A stretch of 64,000 nt of DNA from an uncultured Bacteroidales bacterium (GCA_944322715.1 CALUPT010000004.1:124001-188000); one strand, 5' to 3'; counted from the stretch's first letter, positions 27,201 through 37,022 are shown. Numbers and translations: made by a program. The notes: generated by a model not told the origin, from the letters alone.

Positions 27201-27206
27201 GTGTCT

Positions 27207-28127
27207 TTAATTTTTCTGATAAACCCTTACATAATCCACATACATCTTCGCTTCGTCCCCGTCCTGTGGAAGGGCAGTGATGCCTGACGCGTTCAGGATT
27301 CCGGTAAAGCGTCCGCCGACTGCAAGATTGAAGATTATGAAGAAGTCATGGTGGAAATAAAGCCCCGTACTCCAGTCGTCAGAAGTGTCATTGATATCCA
27401 TCTTGTAGTAAGGGGCATTGTCAGGATATTTGTCCATATCCAGATACATGCTCAGGGAATTCTCGTCCCAGATGAGGGTGAAAAGATGGAACTCCCCGTC
27501 CTGGAGGCTGTAGCTGTTGGTCTTGCTGTTGGCGTAGTTAGGATATGCACCGTCCCTGTAGAAGCCCCAGTGGGCTGCCCCGTTGAAGAAACGGTCCTGG
27601 GTGCCGCTGGAGATCCCGGCTGAATTGCCCATCTCCATGATGTCTATCTCTCCGCAGCGCGGCCAGCCGTTTGTGTCATAATCGGCTCCGAGCAGCCAGA
27701 ATGCAGGCCAAAGCCCGTTGGCTGTGGAAGGAAGCTTGATGCTGGCTTCCACCTTCCCGTGGGTGAATTCGTATCTGTCGCTGGTGTTCAGCCTTCCTGA
27801 AGTGAAGCTCTTGCCGTTGAAATTCTCTCTCCTGGCGGTGATTATAAGGCATCCGTTGCCATCTTCGTCAGGACCTACAGAGATATTCTCTGCCCTGTAA
27901 TATTGAAGTTCCTGGTTTCCGCCGCCGTCACCGTTGACTTCAATATACCATTTGCTCTCGTCGAGGGCACCGTCATTGAACTGGTCCTCCCATACGAGCT
28001 TGTAACCGTCAGTCTCTCCTGAACCTGTGCCGGATCCTGCAGGACCGCCCTCTTCACCTGTGTTCAGATTTCCCGAGCATGCCACTGCGAGAGACAGGAA
28101 CGGTATCAAAAACAATATCTTTTTCAT
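27207..28127 (-). CDS. GH16 laminarinase lipoprotein
   Basis: Endo-beta-1,3-glucanase (or mixed-linkage glucanase) of glycoside hydrolase family 16, 306 residues. Start at 28127 (MKKILFLIPFLSLAVAC) gives a lipoprotein signal peptide; Cys17 is followed by a Gly/Ser/Glu linker to about residue 42. The catalytic motif EIDIMEMG has the nucleophile Glu160, Asp162 and acid/base Glu165. Upstream, YKLVWEDQFN and GLWPAFWLLG form part of the glucan cleft; WxxxVNGDGGGNQELQYY is the usual laminarinase N-terminal signature. It sits with GH128, SusC and SusD, consistent with cutting laminarin-like glucan at the cell surface. Confidence 0.95.
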   Translation of the reverse strand: MKKILFLIPFLSLAVACSGNLNTGEEGGPAGSGTGSGETDGYKLVWEDQFNDGALDESKWYIEVNGDGGGNQELQYYRAENISVGPDEDGNGCLIITARRENFNGKSFTSGRLNTSDRYEFTHGKVEASIKLPSTANGLWPAFWLLGADYDTNGWPRCGEIDIMEMGNSAGISSGTQDRFFNGAAHWGFYRDGAYPNYANSKTNSYSLQDGEFHLFTLIWDENSLSMYLDMDKYPDNAPYYKMDINDTSDDWSTGLYFHHDFFIIFNLAVGGRFTGILNASGITALPQDGDEAKMYVDYVRVYQKN

Positions 28128-28140
28128 CTCTAATAATTTA

Positions 28141-28177
28141 AGGGCGGCCTCCATACCATTGCGAATGGAGCCGCCCT
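28141..28177 (-). repeat. Hairpin between the surface lipoprotein and GH16 genes
   Basis: Arms AGGGCGGCcTCCAT (28141-28154) and ATGGAgCCGCCCT (28165-28177) pair along 13 positions with one bulge. No T run follows on the minus strand, so it is more likely a processing or stability element within the operon than a terminator. Confidence 0.6.
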
Positions 28178-28200
28178 GGTTTATTGAATGTTAGCCGGGA

Positions 28201-29031
28201 CTAGTTCTTCTGGTAGAAGAAGACTGCGTCCAGGTCGAGTGTAGTTCCCTGAGTTGCAGGAGATGTAGAGAACTGGAAGAAGTTTGCTGAAGTAGGGGTT
28301 ACATCCCATTTCATGTTCATGTCTGAAACCTTTACCTCGTACTCTTCCCATTCACCGACATTGAATTCGCCGTCAAGTGGAGTGATTGCATTGAGTGTTG
28401 CGACAGGTTGTCCTGCTGAATCGCTCTGGACGATAGAGCCTTCTCCAATAGCGAATGCATATGAAGACTTGTCTGAGGCATTGCCCTCAGCCCAGTTGAG
28501 AGTGATCAGCTGAGCCACGTCTTCCTGATTGGTCTTGTATGCAAGGTGCAGATAATATTCGCCTGTAGCGAGATCTTTGATCAGGTCGAGATCCTTCCTG
28601 TCAGCAAGTCCTTCTGTAGTAAGGTTGTACGCTCCGCCAGTCCAATTGACAGTACCAACCACGAATGAAACCCATCCTTCACCGAATCCGCATGAATTAA
28701 GTCCGCTTGGAGTACCGCCGACATATGTTCCCTCCCATACATAAAGACCGATTCCATCCTTGGTCTCGCCATTGACATCGATAGTATATGGCTGGAGATC
28801 CATCTTGATCTTGCCTTCATCCTCGAGCATCTCATACTCCTCTGCACCGAGGGTGATGATGTAATAGTCCTTGCCGTTGGTAAGAGCTTCTGGAAGCGGA
28901 ATAGTAAGTCCGCCTTCACCTTCATTTCCACCATTTCCGCCGGTAGTTGTGTTAGAGTCATCCTTCTTGCAAGAAACCATTGCCAGGGCTGCGCAAATAG
29001 CCGCAACTGCAAATAACAGATTTTTTCTCAT
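28201..29031 (-). CDS. Surface glycan-binding lipoprotein (SusE/SGBP position)
   Basis: Lipoprotein of 276 residues (lipobox LAMVSC, Cys21, then KKDD acidic signal typical of surface export in Bacteroidales). The mature protein is beta-rich with many aromatic and Gly residues; no enzymatic motif is seen. It lies directly after susD, the normal place of the SGBP-B/SusE lipoprotein that holds glucan at the surface. The C-terminal part (VKVSDMNMKWDVTPTSANFF, LDLDAVFFYQKN) has the look of a carbohydrate-binding beta-sandwich. Assignment is mainly by position. Confidence 0.7.
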   Translation of the reverse strand: MRKNLLFAVAAICAALAMVSCKKDDSNTTTGGNGGNEGEGGLTIPLPEALTNGKDYYIITLGAEEYEMLEDEGKIKMDLQPYTIDVNGETKDGIGLYVWEGTYVGGTPSGLNSCGFGEGWVSFVVGTVNWTGGAYNLTTEGLADRKDLDLIKDLATGEYYLHLAYKTNQEDVAQLITLNWAEGNASDKSSYAFAIGEGSIVQSDSAGQPVATLNAITPLDGEFNVGEWEEYEVKVSDMNMKWDVTPTSANFFQFSTSPATQGTTLDLDAVFFYQKN

Positions 29032-29092
29032 GATTGTTTTGTTTTTAAAGTGTTGATAATTTTTATAGCTGGTTCAGGTTTTATCCGCTGAA

Positions 29093-30733
29093 TCAATATC
29101 CGTTGTTCTGTGTGAGACCGCTGAGTCTTACCTCCTCGTCAGGGATCGGGAACAGCTCGTGCTTTCCTGCCACGAATTCCGACATGGCAGACCTCGCCTC
29201 TTCAGTCTCTGCCGCCTTATATGCATCCATAACTTCCTTCACTATCCCCCAACGACACAGGTCAAACCATCTGTGGCCTTCCATCGCAAGCTCGCACCTT
29301 CTCTCGTGCCTGATGGCCATCTCAAGATCTTCAGGAGTGTCTGTCAACTGGTGCATCGCATATGCCTGCCTGTAGTCAGGGACTTCATAATCAGGGAACT
29401 GAGGCAGGATAGACGCCGACCCCCTTGCCCTGCTGCGGACATTCTCAAGATAAGTCTTTGCGCCAGGAGTATCACTGTTTTTGAGGCAGACCTCCGCATA
29501 TAGCAGATAGAAGTCAGCAAGCCTGTAGACCACATTGTTGATAGGAGAACGCGAATTGTGGTCGAGTTTCATATATTCGTCATCCACGGTCAGAGTCCTT
29601 TTGACTGCCACGTTGCTGCATCCGAGATAAGTCTCTTCAGTCGGGTTGGACATCTCGGCCTGGGACATTTCCCTGATGCTTGCCTTTTTCCTCGGGTCTC
29701 CCGCTTCGAATTCATTCTTCAGGTTGTCTGTCGGCTTGTTGAATCCCCAGCCCGGATTGTCAAGGTTGGCAGAGCGCGACCGGATAAGCATAGTTGTGAA
29801 AGTTCCTCTCGTGAATCCGTTGCCCTCTCCGTAATCGGAAGTAGGTTCGGCCATATACTGGATTTCAAAAATGGATTCGTTGCCGTTTTCACCCTCAAGC
29901 GTAAAATTGTCCTCATAGTTCTGGCATAGAGAATATTCGGCAGCCTGCTCCGAAAGGAATGTATCCCCCCATTTCTTGGCTTCAGTGTAGCAATCTACAG
30001 TAGTCGTAGACTTACCCTGCTCCTTGAAATTACCCCAGTAGAGGTAGACTTTCATCAGCATCGCCTGGGCAGCACCGCTTGTTACCCTTCCAAGGTCAGC
30101 GCTCTCGTACTGGCTCTTCTTGGGGAGGTCCGGCTCTGCTTCTTCGAGATCCTTGACCATCAATGCATAGATATCATCCAAAGATGCCCTCGGCTGTTTC
30201 CAGTCATCGCTTGTGTAGATCGGGGCTTCAACCTTAGGCACACCTCCGAAAATCCTCACAAGCCTGAAATAGTAGAATGCCCTGAGAAATTTTGCTTCAG
30301 CAACTATGCGCTCCTTGAGCCCGTTGGTCTCGAACTTGTCGTCAGACATCCCTGACACCTGCTCTATACACAGGTTTGCCCTCTGGATTCCCTGATACTG
30401 TGCCCTGTAATAATCGAGCAGAAGAGTATTGTTGGAGATGGTCCTGAAATTCTCGATATCATACGCATCTGCCATGTCGGAAGTGTTCTGTCCCCCTTTC
30501 AGGGCATCGTCTGAAGCTATGTCACCGATGAACCATTCGCAATAATAAGTGCTGTTGAACTCCCACATGAGAGGAGCGTATGCTGCGTTAACAGACTGGA
30601 TGGCGGCTGCTTCCCCTGTGAAATAATCTTCAGGAGAGTTGGTCATCGGACCTTCTTCGCTGAGCCAGTCATTACATGAGACCAGAGACATCGCGCCAAG
30701 TCCCAATATACCGTATAATATATATTTTCTCAT
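29093..30733 (-). CDS. susD: SusD/RagB-like glycan-binding lipoprotein
   Basis: Outer-membrane lipoprotein of 546 residues that forms the lid of the SusC transporter. The signal peptide ends with lipobox MSLVSC (Cys20). N-terminal SusD features (NDWLSEEGPMTNSPEDYF, then AAIQSVNAAYAPL, YRAQYQGIQRANLCIEQV) with TPR-like helices and the C-terminal RagB/SusD region (RHERRCELAMEGHRWFDLCRWG, ending LFPIPDEEV) are all present. Its start is 11 bases after the susC stop. Like its partner it should bind beta-1,3-glucan oligosaccharides. Confidence 0.96.
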   Translation of the reverse strand: MRKYILYGILGLGAMSLVSCNDWLSEEGPMTNSPEDYFTGEAAAIQSVNAAYAPLMWEFNSTYYCEWFIGDIASDDALKGGQNTSDMADAYDIENFRTISNNTLLLDYYRAQYQGIQRANLCIEQVSGMSDDKFETNGLKERIVAEAKFLRAFYYFRLVRIFGGVPKVEAPIYTSDDWKQPRASLDDIYALMVKDLEEAEPDLPKKSQYESADLGRVTSGAAQAMLMKVYLYWGNFKEQGKSTTTVDCYTEAKKWGDTFLSEQAAEYSLCQNYEDNFTLEGENGNESIFEIQYMAEPTSDYGEGNGFTRGTFTTMLIRSRSANLDNPGWGFNKPTDNLKNEFEAGDPRKKASIREMSQAEMSNPTEETYLGCSNVAVKRTLTVDDEYMKLDHNSRSPINNVVYRLADFYLLYAEVCLKNSDTPGAKTYLENVRSRARGSASILPQFPDYEVPDYRQAYAMHQLTDTPEDLEMAIRHERRCELAMEGHRWFDLCRWGIVKEVMDAYKAAETEEARSAMSEFVAGKHELFPIPDEEVRLSGLTQNNGY

Positions 30734-30744
30734 ATCCTGTTCAT

Positions 30745-33700
30745 TTAGAATGTGATGTTCAGACCAAGCATGAATGTGCGTGACTGAGGGTAGTTACCGT
30801 AATCCACACCGCCTCCCACTTCAGGGTCGTAACCCGAATATTTGGTGATTGTAAAGAGATTGTTGGCAGAAAGATAGATTCTGCAGCGGCTCATCTTTGC
30901 CTTGCTGATCCATCTGTCCGGAAGCGAATATCCTATCTGGAAGGTCTTCAGCCTGAGATATGAGCCGTCCTCGATAAGACGGTCGCTGTCCTCGTTGTTG
31001 GTAGGACTGCCTTTCGGATTAGGGATGGTTCCTGACGGATTGGATTCTGTCCACACATTTTTCATGGTCCTGCTGAAAGTAGCCTCATTACCTGTGCCTT
31101 CCGTACGGAGACGCACTGCATTGAAAATCTCGTTTCCTGCCACGCCCTGGAAGAAGAGCTGGACATCGAGACCTTTCCAGTTGAGACCTGCATTGATGCT
31201 GTATGTCAGCCATGGGAAAGGATTTCCGAGGTCAGTCTTGTCGTTCTCGTCGATTTTTCCGTCATTGTTGCGGTCCACATATTTCGCATCGCCAGGCTTG
31301 CAGACAGGATTGTCAGTAGCCCAGAGGTGCTCCTTGACCTCTTCCTCAGACTGGTAGATGCCGTCATACTGGTATCCCCAGAAAGTATAGAGGGCATATC
31401 CCTCGTCGCTTATGGTACGGTCTCCATAGACTCTCGCACCACCGTTAAGGGCAGTCAGCTCATTCTTGATGAACGACATGTTGCCACCGATGTTATAGTC
31501 CACCTCCCCGATACGGTTCCTGTGGTTGAGAGTAAGCTCGACACCTGAATTGCGGACTGTACCGACATTGGCTGTAGCAGAATACCTGTTCCCGACATGT
31601 GCAGGTGCTGTCACCCCGAGAAGCATGTCTTTCGTGTCCCTGATGAAGTATTCCAAAGTACCTGTGAGCCTGTTGTTAAGGACTCCGAAATCAAGTCCCA
31701 CATTCCACTGCTCCGTAGTCTCCCAATGTCCGCCGCTGTTGACATATGTCAGGATAGAGGCTCCGTTGGCAAGCTGCTGGTCGCCGGGACCGAGGACATA
31801 GTCCACGAATGTTGGTCCGCTGTTGAATATCGACAGGAGGAATGCATTGTCGCCGATCTTGTCATTTCCGATACGGCCCCATCCTGCCCTGAGCTTGAGG
31901 TCATCGAGCCATGATATGCCTTTCATCCATTTCTCGTTGCTGATTCTCCATGCCAGCGCAGTGGAAGGGAAATAACCCCAGAGCTTGTCCTGGAACTTGC
32001 TCGAACCGTCAGCCCTGAAGTTGACAGTGATCAGATAACGGCTGTCATACGAATAATGGAGACGGCCGAGCAGAGAGAATCTTCTGCTTCTCGACACTGA
32101 ATCCGAGCCGTAAGAGCGGTTGGTCGTGGCCTGAGCCAGATACCAGTTCTTTTCTGCAGGATTGACGATGGATGCTCCCGAGCCTCCTATGCTGTAGGAA
32201 TTGTATTCCTCCGTGGTCTGACCGACCATCGCAGAGAAGCTGTGCTTCTTGATGTCACGGGCATATGTCAGGATATTCTCCACAATGACAGTTGAATACC
32301 TTGCCATATTGCTTTCGATGAAGTTCTCATCCATCTTGTCGAAGCTTGAGAACTCATACGAGTCCTTGAAGAGCCTGTGACGGGTGTTGGAAAGGTCAAG
32401 GCTGACGTCAGAGCGGAAAGTAAGACCTTTCAAAGGATTGATTTCAAGGAATATATCCCCTACCCAGCGCTCAGTCTTGTCTGACGGATGCGACATCTCC
32501 ACCATTGAAAGAGGGTTGGTGACATTCTTGAAGTTGGATGCCGCACTGATCTGTCCTCCGAGAGAGTCTCCCCTCCAGTTGACAGCATTGTCAGGATATC
32601 TTGCAGGATCCCACGGAGCCATTGCGATAGCCGCAGAAAGGATTGAGGCCCCCGGGCTGCTGTTGTTGTTCATGGCGTTCCTGCCCCATGAATTCATGAA
32701 AGTCAGGTTCTCGCCTATCTTGAGCCATTTGGTGATCTGGTGAGAAGAATTGGCCCTGAGGGTCACCCTGTGATAGTCAGAGCCTATGATAGTACCGTCC
32801 TGGTTGTAGTAGCTTCCGCTGATTGCCCATGAACTCTTCTCGTTGCCGCCGTCCACTGAAAGGTGGTAATTCTGCACAATGGCATCCCTGAACACCACAT
32901 CCTGCCAGTCGGTGTCTATGTTGGAGTAGTTCATGTTGGTCGGGTAATATTTCGAGTTGCCGATCAGGGTCTTCCTAACCCATGAATCCCTGCCCTCGTT
33001 GTTCAGGATGTTGATCGACTCCTGGTTGCCGTTCATTGCAGCAAGGGCATGAGAAAATTCATCCGCATTCATCAGATCGAGCTTTCTCCACCTTGACTGG
33101 ACACCTACATAAGCGTCGAACGACACCCTTGTGCGTCCTGCATCACCACCTTTCTTGGTAGTCACAAGTATCACTCCGTTTGCACCTCTGGAACCGTAGA
33201 TAGCAGTAGCCGATGCATCTTTCAGAATCTCTGTGGACACGATGTCGTTGGGACTGACATAAGATATGTCGCTGACGATGACTCCATCCACCACATAAAT
33301 AGGTGAACTGTCATTGACAGTCCCGATTCCCCTGATTCTCACCTGGGATGCCGCACCCGGCTGTCCTGAATTGGAAGTCACGGTCACACCAGCTGCCAAG
33401 CCCTGCAGAGCCTGGTCGAGACCTGCGGCCGGAGTCCTCTGCAGCTCTTCCGACTTGACAGAAGATACGGAACCGGTAAGGTCGCTCTTTTTCATCACTC
33501 CATAGCCAATGGCCACAACCTCATCAAGCATAACCGCATCCGTCTTCATAGCGACATCTATAGTCCTCGGGGAATTCCCTGAAATAGGGAAAAGCTGGTC
33601 CTTGAAACCTATGGAAGTGAAAAGAAGCGTCTGTCCGTCCTGGACATCGATAGAATATTTACCGTCAAGGTCAGTTGAAGTACCTTGGACCGTACCTTGT

Positions 33701-33831
33701 ACTACAACAGAGACACCTGGAAGCGGCAAGCCGTCATCGGCCGAAGTCACCACTCCGCTGACAGTCGCTGTCTGCGCAAACGAGACCTGCAAGAAAAGCA
33801 GCAGACTCGCAAGGGATAGAAAAATTTTCAT
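30745..33831 (-). CDS. susC: SusC-like TonB-dependent transporter
   Basis: Outer-membrane transporter of 1028 residues: signal peptide (MKIFLSLASLLLFLQVSFAQ), a carboxypeptidase-regulatory-like N-terminal domain (TVSGVVTSADDGLPLPGVSV to about residue 95), the plug domain with VRIRGIGTVNDSSPIYVVDG and the SusC signature SRGANGVILVTTKKG, then the 22-strand barrel ending MLGLNITF with a terminal aromatic. It imports glucan fragments into the periplasm with TonB/ExbBD, which are not in this window. It is the first gene of the glucan locus. A -7 element TACTTTTG is at 33889-33882. Confidence 0.97.
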   Translation of the reverse strand: MKIFLSLASLLLFLQVSFAQTATVSGVVTSADDGLPLPGVSVVVQGTVQGTSTDLDGKYSIDVQDGQTLLFTSIGFKDQLFPISGNSPRTIDVAMKTDAVMLDEVVAIGYGVMKKSDLTGSVSSVKSEELQRTPAAGLDQALQGLAAGVTVTSNSGQPGAASQVRIRGIGTVNDSSPIYVVDGVIVSDISYVSPNDIVSTEILKDASATAIYGSRGANGVILVTTKKGGDAGRTRVSFDAYVGVQSRWRKLDLMNADEFSHALAAMNGNQESINILNNEGRDSWVRKTLIGNSKYYPTNMNYSNIDTDWQDVVFRDAIVQNYHLSVDGGNEKSSWAISGSYYNQDGTIIGSDYHRVTLRANSSHQITKWLKIGENLTFMNSWGRNAMNNNSSPGASILSAAIAMAPWDPARYPDNAVNWRGDSLGGQISAASNFKNVTNPLSMVEMSHPSDKTERWVGDIFLEINPLKGLTFRSDVSLDLSNTRHRLFKDSYEFSSFDKMDENFIESNMARYSTVIVENILTYARDIKKHSFSAMVGQTTEEYNSYSIGGSGASIVNPAEKNWYLAQATTNRSYGSDSVSRSRRFSLLGRLHYSYDSRYLITVNFRADGSSKFQDKLWGYFPSTALAWRISNEKWMKGISWLDDLKLRAGWGRIGNDKIGDNAFLLSIFNSGPTFVDYVLGPGDQQLANGASILTYVNSGGHWETTEQWNVGLDFGVLNNRLTGTLEYFIRDTKDMLLGVTAPAHVGNRYSATANVGTVRNSGVELTLNHRNRIGEVDYNIGGNMSFIKNELTALNGGARVYGDRTISDEGYALYTFWGYQYDGIYQSEEEVKEHLWATDNPVCKPGDAKYVDRNNDGKIDENDKTDLGNPFPWLTYSINAGLNWKGLDVQLFFQGVAGNEIFNAVRLRTEGTGNEATFSRTMKNVWTESNPSGTIPNPKGSPTNNEDSDRLIEDGSYLRLKTFQIGYSLPDRWISKAKMSRCRIYLSANNLFTITKYSGYDPEVGGGVDYGNYPQSRTFMLGLNITF

Positions 33832-33881
33832 GATTAGCTATTAAATATGCGGTCAAAACAAACCTGTCAAAACTGACGGGA

Positions 33882-33889
33882 CAAAAGTA
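33882..33889 (-). promoter_or_regulatory. Candidate -7 element of the susCD operon
   Basis: TACTTTTG on the minus strand is followed in the predicted 5' leader by an inverted repeat CCTGTCA-AAAC-TGACGGG (33863-33880, one mismatch). No TTTG at -33. An activator is therefore expected. Confidence 0.5.
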
Positions 33890-34072
33890 TGTATTTGCAT
33901 CCTCCATAGCACTGTCATTCACCTCACAAAAACTCAACATACCTCATAAAAATATTCTACAACAACTCTCTATATTTTCATATTTCATTATAAATCAATG
34001 GATTATTAATCCACTGCATTTAATTGCCACTACTTTCTTTACAGATTTCACATCACATTTCAGGAAAAAAGA

Positions 34073-34080
34073 TATTTTTG
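34073..34080 (+). promoter_or_regulatory. Candidate -7 element of the glucan regulator gene
   Basis: TATTTTTG lies 20 bases before the start of the regulator gene. The -33 half is not convincing. The 269-base gap between the divergent susC and regulator genes is AT-rich and holds no reading frame. Confidence 0.45.
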
Positions 34081-34100
34081 CATATAGAAATGACCGCATA

Positions 34101-36944
34101 ATGAAAGCACTCAGGATTCTTTTACTGGCCATTCTTGCAAGCATATGGATGCAAATGTCCGCGACCAGCCCGATTGTCAGGAACTACAGCAAGAACGACT
34201 ATGGAGCAGGGACGCAGAACTGGGCAATTGTCCAGAATGGAGGAGGCATCATCTATTTTGCAAACAATTTCGGAATGGTCGAGTTCGACGGCAAACAGTG
34301 GAGGACATATCCTGTCAGGAACGGGACAGTTGTCCGCTCATTGTCCTATGACCGGTCGACGGAAAGGATATATGCCGGAGCTACGGATGAATTCGGGTAT
34401 TTTTCGATTGACGAGGCCGGATGGCTTGCATATACTTCCCTGTCATACGGCAATGACACTAAAGGCCCTCTTGAGGAAATATGGAAAATATACAATCTAG
34501 ATGGAGTCATCCATCTGCAGAACAACAACGAAATCATCCGTTATCATGACGGGATGTTCTCACATTATTCCGCAGGAAAGAAAATAGATTGCTCCGCAAT
34601 GGTCCATGGAGTGCTCATAGTCGCCACCACAGACAGGATCAGCATGTTTTCAGGAGAACAGTTTATCGGACTGAAAGGGACGGAAGCCCTTACAGGCAAA
34701 AAGATAGTGAGCATTATCAGCCCAAACCGGGACACAGTATATTTTATCACTGAAAAGGATGGCATCTATACATACGACTGGGACAAGGCAAGGAAAATGA
34801 AGACATCTCTCGACAGGATACTCTCCAGCAAGGTAATCTACTGCGCTTCGATTGTGGACAGCTACATATCATTCGGGACGGTGACCGACGGAGTATATGT
34901 CCTCGACACTGCAAGGGACACATATTTCCATATCAATGCAGACAACGGACTGCAGAACAACACAGTCCTGAGTATGATGCCGGACAATGACGGGAATCTC
35001 TGGCTGGGGCTTGACAATGGGATTGGCTATATATCCCTGAATTCACCGGAACAGGCACTGTTTTCATCCTCACTCGTCTGCGGAGCCGGTTACGCATCCC
35101 TTCAAGACGGGGACAGGATTCTGCTCGGGACCAACCAGGGTCTGTTCCAGGTCGATTTCGATCCTGCGAAAGGCGTGATCGGGGACAGGGCAGAGAAAAT
35201 CGGGGGGGGCATTGACGGCCAGGTGTGGAATCTTGCAAAGATTGACGGGACAATATTCTGCAGCCACGACAGCGGACTTTATATAATAGAAGGCAATAGA
35301 GCGGAAAAGATACCTGGCATCAGAGGTGTCTGGAAAGTGGAGGGACTGCAAACCCGGAAAGGCATTGTCCTCGGCAGCTCATACGATGGTTTTTTCACTG
35401 TCAGGAAGATTGACGGCATATGGGCCCTGGATAAACGGGTGAAAGGCTGCGATGATGACAGCGGGATGTTCGAAGAGGACCGGGACGGAAAAATCTGGTT
35501 CTACAGATGGATGAAAGGGCTGTTCAGACTCACGCTGACTGAAGAATGCGATTCTGTCACGAAAATAGAATATTTCGGAACAGATGCCGGGCTGCCGAGC
35601 GACAACAACAATCTTGTGAACAGATTCCGCGATGAAATAATATTCTCTTCAGACAACGGATTCTGGAAGTACGACCGCAAATCCAGCATGATGATTCCGG
35701 CAGAAGAGATAAATTCGATGTTCTCCGTACTGCCGAAAGCAGTCGCCTTCGTGGAATCTCCGGAAGGAGACCTGTACTTCATGTCCGGAAGTATGGATGC
35801 AATCGCTTTCAGGGACAATGGTTCGTGGCAGGTCGATTCGCTGAGCCTCAAATATATGAAAAACAAAAGAATCTTCGGCTTCGAAAACATATCCTGGCCT
35901 GCACCCGACTCTTTCATCATCAATACATATGACGGATTTTCGGTATTCGATACAGGCAGAATCAGATCAGGGAGCAACAGGACGGGAAATGGAGTCTTTA
36001 TCAAAGAAATAACCGTAAAGAGAGAGAACAGGGATTCCGTAGTCTTCGGGAGCAGATCCCAGACTTATACCTCCGGACCGGACTTTGAACTCCCATTCGA
36101 ATATAACTCGCTGCAAATAACCTATATATCGCCATATTTCGAGAACAATGAAAGCATGTCATACAGCTACATACTTGAAGGATATGATAAAGAATGGTCT
36201 GAATTCTCGAATGACAATGTCAAGGAATACACCAGGCTGCCTCATGGCAGATATACATTCAGGGTCAGATCAAGGTACAGCCAGGCGGATAAATATTCTG
36301 AAGCAAGCGTGGATTTCTCTATCCGTACTCCTTGGTACAAAAGCGCTTTGGCCTATTGCATCTATTCTGTATCGGCAGCACTGCTGCTTTATGTCATCCT
36401 GCTGCTCATCAAGATGAGGTCGATGCGTCTGGTCAGGGAAATGGAAGCCAGAAAGGAAGAGGAAATCATGGTACTCAAGAACAGGACGCTTGAACATGAT
36501 CTGAAGCACAAGTCCCAGGATCTTGCGTCATCGACAATGAACCTCCTGAGAAAGAATGAAATTCTGCTCAAAATCAAGAATGGGATAGATGTCTCCATCA
36601 GCCATTTCAACGAAGATGACAAAGTCAAGGGGATACGAGAGCTGCAGAAACTGAAATATGAAATCCGTGACAACATCGAACATGACGATGACTGGAAAAA
36701 ATTCGAGCAGAACTTCGATGTCGTATATGAAGACTATCTGCACCGCCTCGGCAAGAAATATCCATCCCTCAGCATAGGAGACAAGAAAATTTGCGCTTAC
36801 CTTAAAATGGGTCTGTCGTCAAAGGACATTGCACCATTGCTGAACATGTCTGTCCATAGTGTAGAGATGGCACGCTACCGTCTGCGCAAGAAACTGAATA
36901 TAGACAGGAGCATCAATCTTTCAGAATTCCTGCAGAACTTCTGA
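34101..36944 (+). CDS. One-component transmembrane regulator: Reg_prop propeller, Y_Y_Y, LuxR-type HTH
   Basis: Membrane regulator of 947 residues with signal peptide. Residues about 25-660 form a large periplasmic propeller built of Reg_prop-like repeats (NNFGMVEFDGKQWR, GNLWLGLDNGIGYISL, DRDGKIWFY). A Y_Y_Y domain follows (about 660-735, PFEYNSLQITYISPYF, SYSYILEGYDKEW). A single transmembrane helix is at 749-772, then a coiled coil (EARKEEEIMVLKNRTLEHDLKHKS) and a LuxR/GerE-type HTH in the last 60 residues (LSIGDKKICAYLKMGLSSKDIAPLLNMS). No histidine kinase or receiver domain is present, unlike hybrid two-component regulators. It probably senses glucan fragments and controls the divergent susCD operon. 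Confidence 0.88.
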   Translation: MKALRILLLAILASIWMQMSATSPIVRNYSKNDYGAGTQNWAIVQNGGGIIYFANNFGMVEFDGKQWRTYPVRNGTVVRSLSYDRSTERIYAGATDEFGYFSIDEAGWLAYTSLSYGNDTKGPLEEIWKIYNLDGVIHLQNNNEIIRYHDGMFSHYSAGKKIDCSAMVHGVLIVATTDRISMFSGEQFIGLKGTEALTGKKIVSIISPNRDTVYFITEKDGIYTYDWDKARKMKTSLDRILSSKVIYCASIVDSYISFGTVTDGVYVLDTARDTYFHINADNGLQNNTVLSMMPDNDGNLWLGLDNGIGYISLNSPEQALFSSSLVCGAGYASLQDGDRILLGTNQGLFQVDFDPAKGVIGDRAEKIGGGIDGQVWNLAKIDGTIFCSHDSGLYIIEGNRAEKIPGIRGVWKVEGLQTRKGIVLGSSYDGFFTVRKIDGIWALDKRVKGCDDDSGMFEEDRDGKIWFYRWMKGLFRLTLTEECDSVTKIEYFGTDAGLPSDNNNLVNRFRDEIIFSSDNGFWKYDRKSSMMIPAEEINSMFSVLPKAVAFVESPEGDLYFMSGSMDAIAFRDNGSWQVDSLSLKYMKNKRIFGFENISWPAPDSFIINTYDGFSVFDTGRIRSGSNRTGNGVFIKEITVKRENRDSVVFGSRSQTYTSGPDFELPFEYNSLQITYISPYFENNESMSYSYILEGYDKEWSEFSNDNVKEYTRLPHGRYTFRVRSRYSQADKYSEASVDFSIRTPWYKSALAYCIYSVSAALLLYVILLLIKMRSMRLVREMEARKEEEIMVLKNRTLEHDLKHKSQDLASSTMNLLRKNEILLKIKNGIDVSISHFNEDDKVKGIRELQKLKYEIRDNIEHDDDWKKFEQNFDVVYEDYLHRLGKKYPSLSIGDKKICAYLKMGLSSKDIAPLLNMSVHSVEMARYRLRKKLNIDRSINLSEFLQNF

Positions 36945-36950
36945 CAAAAA

Positions 36951-36978
36951 AGCCGGGACTCCAGATAGAATCCCGGCT
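36951..36978 (-). terminator. Terminator of rubrerythrin
   Basis: Arms AGCCGGGA (36951-36958) and TCCCGGCT (36971-36978); on the minus strand the hairpin is followed by TTTTTT. It lies 45 bases after the rubrerythrin stop, and also just after the regulator gene. Confidence 0.8.
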
Positions 36979-37022
36979 CAGGTTCTGAGGCATTGCCGCT
37001 GTCTGTCATTCACGCCCGCCCT

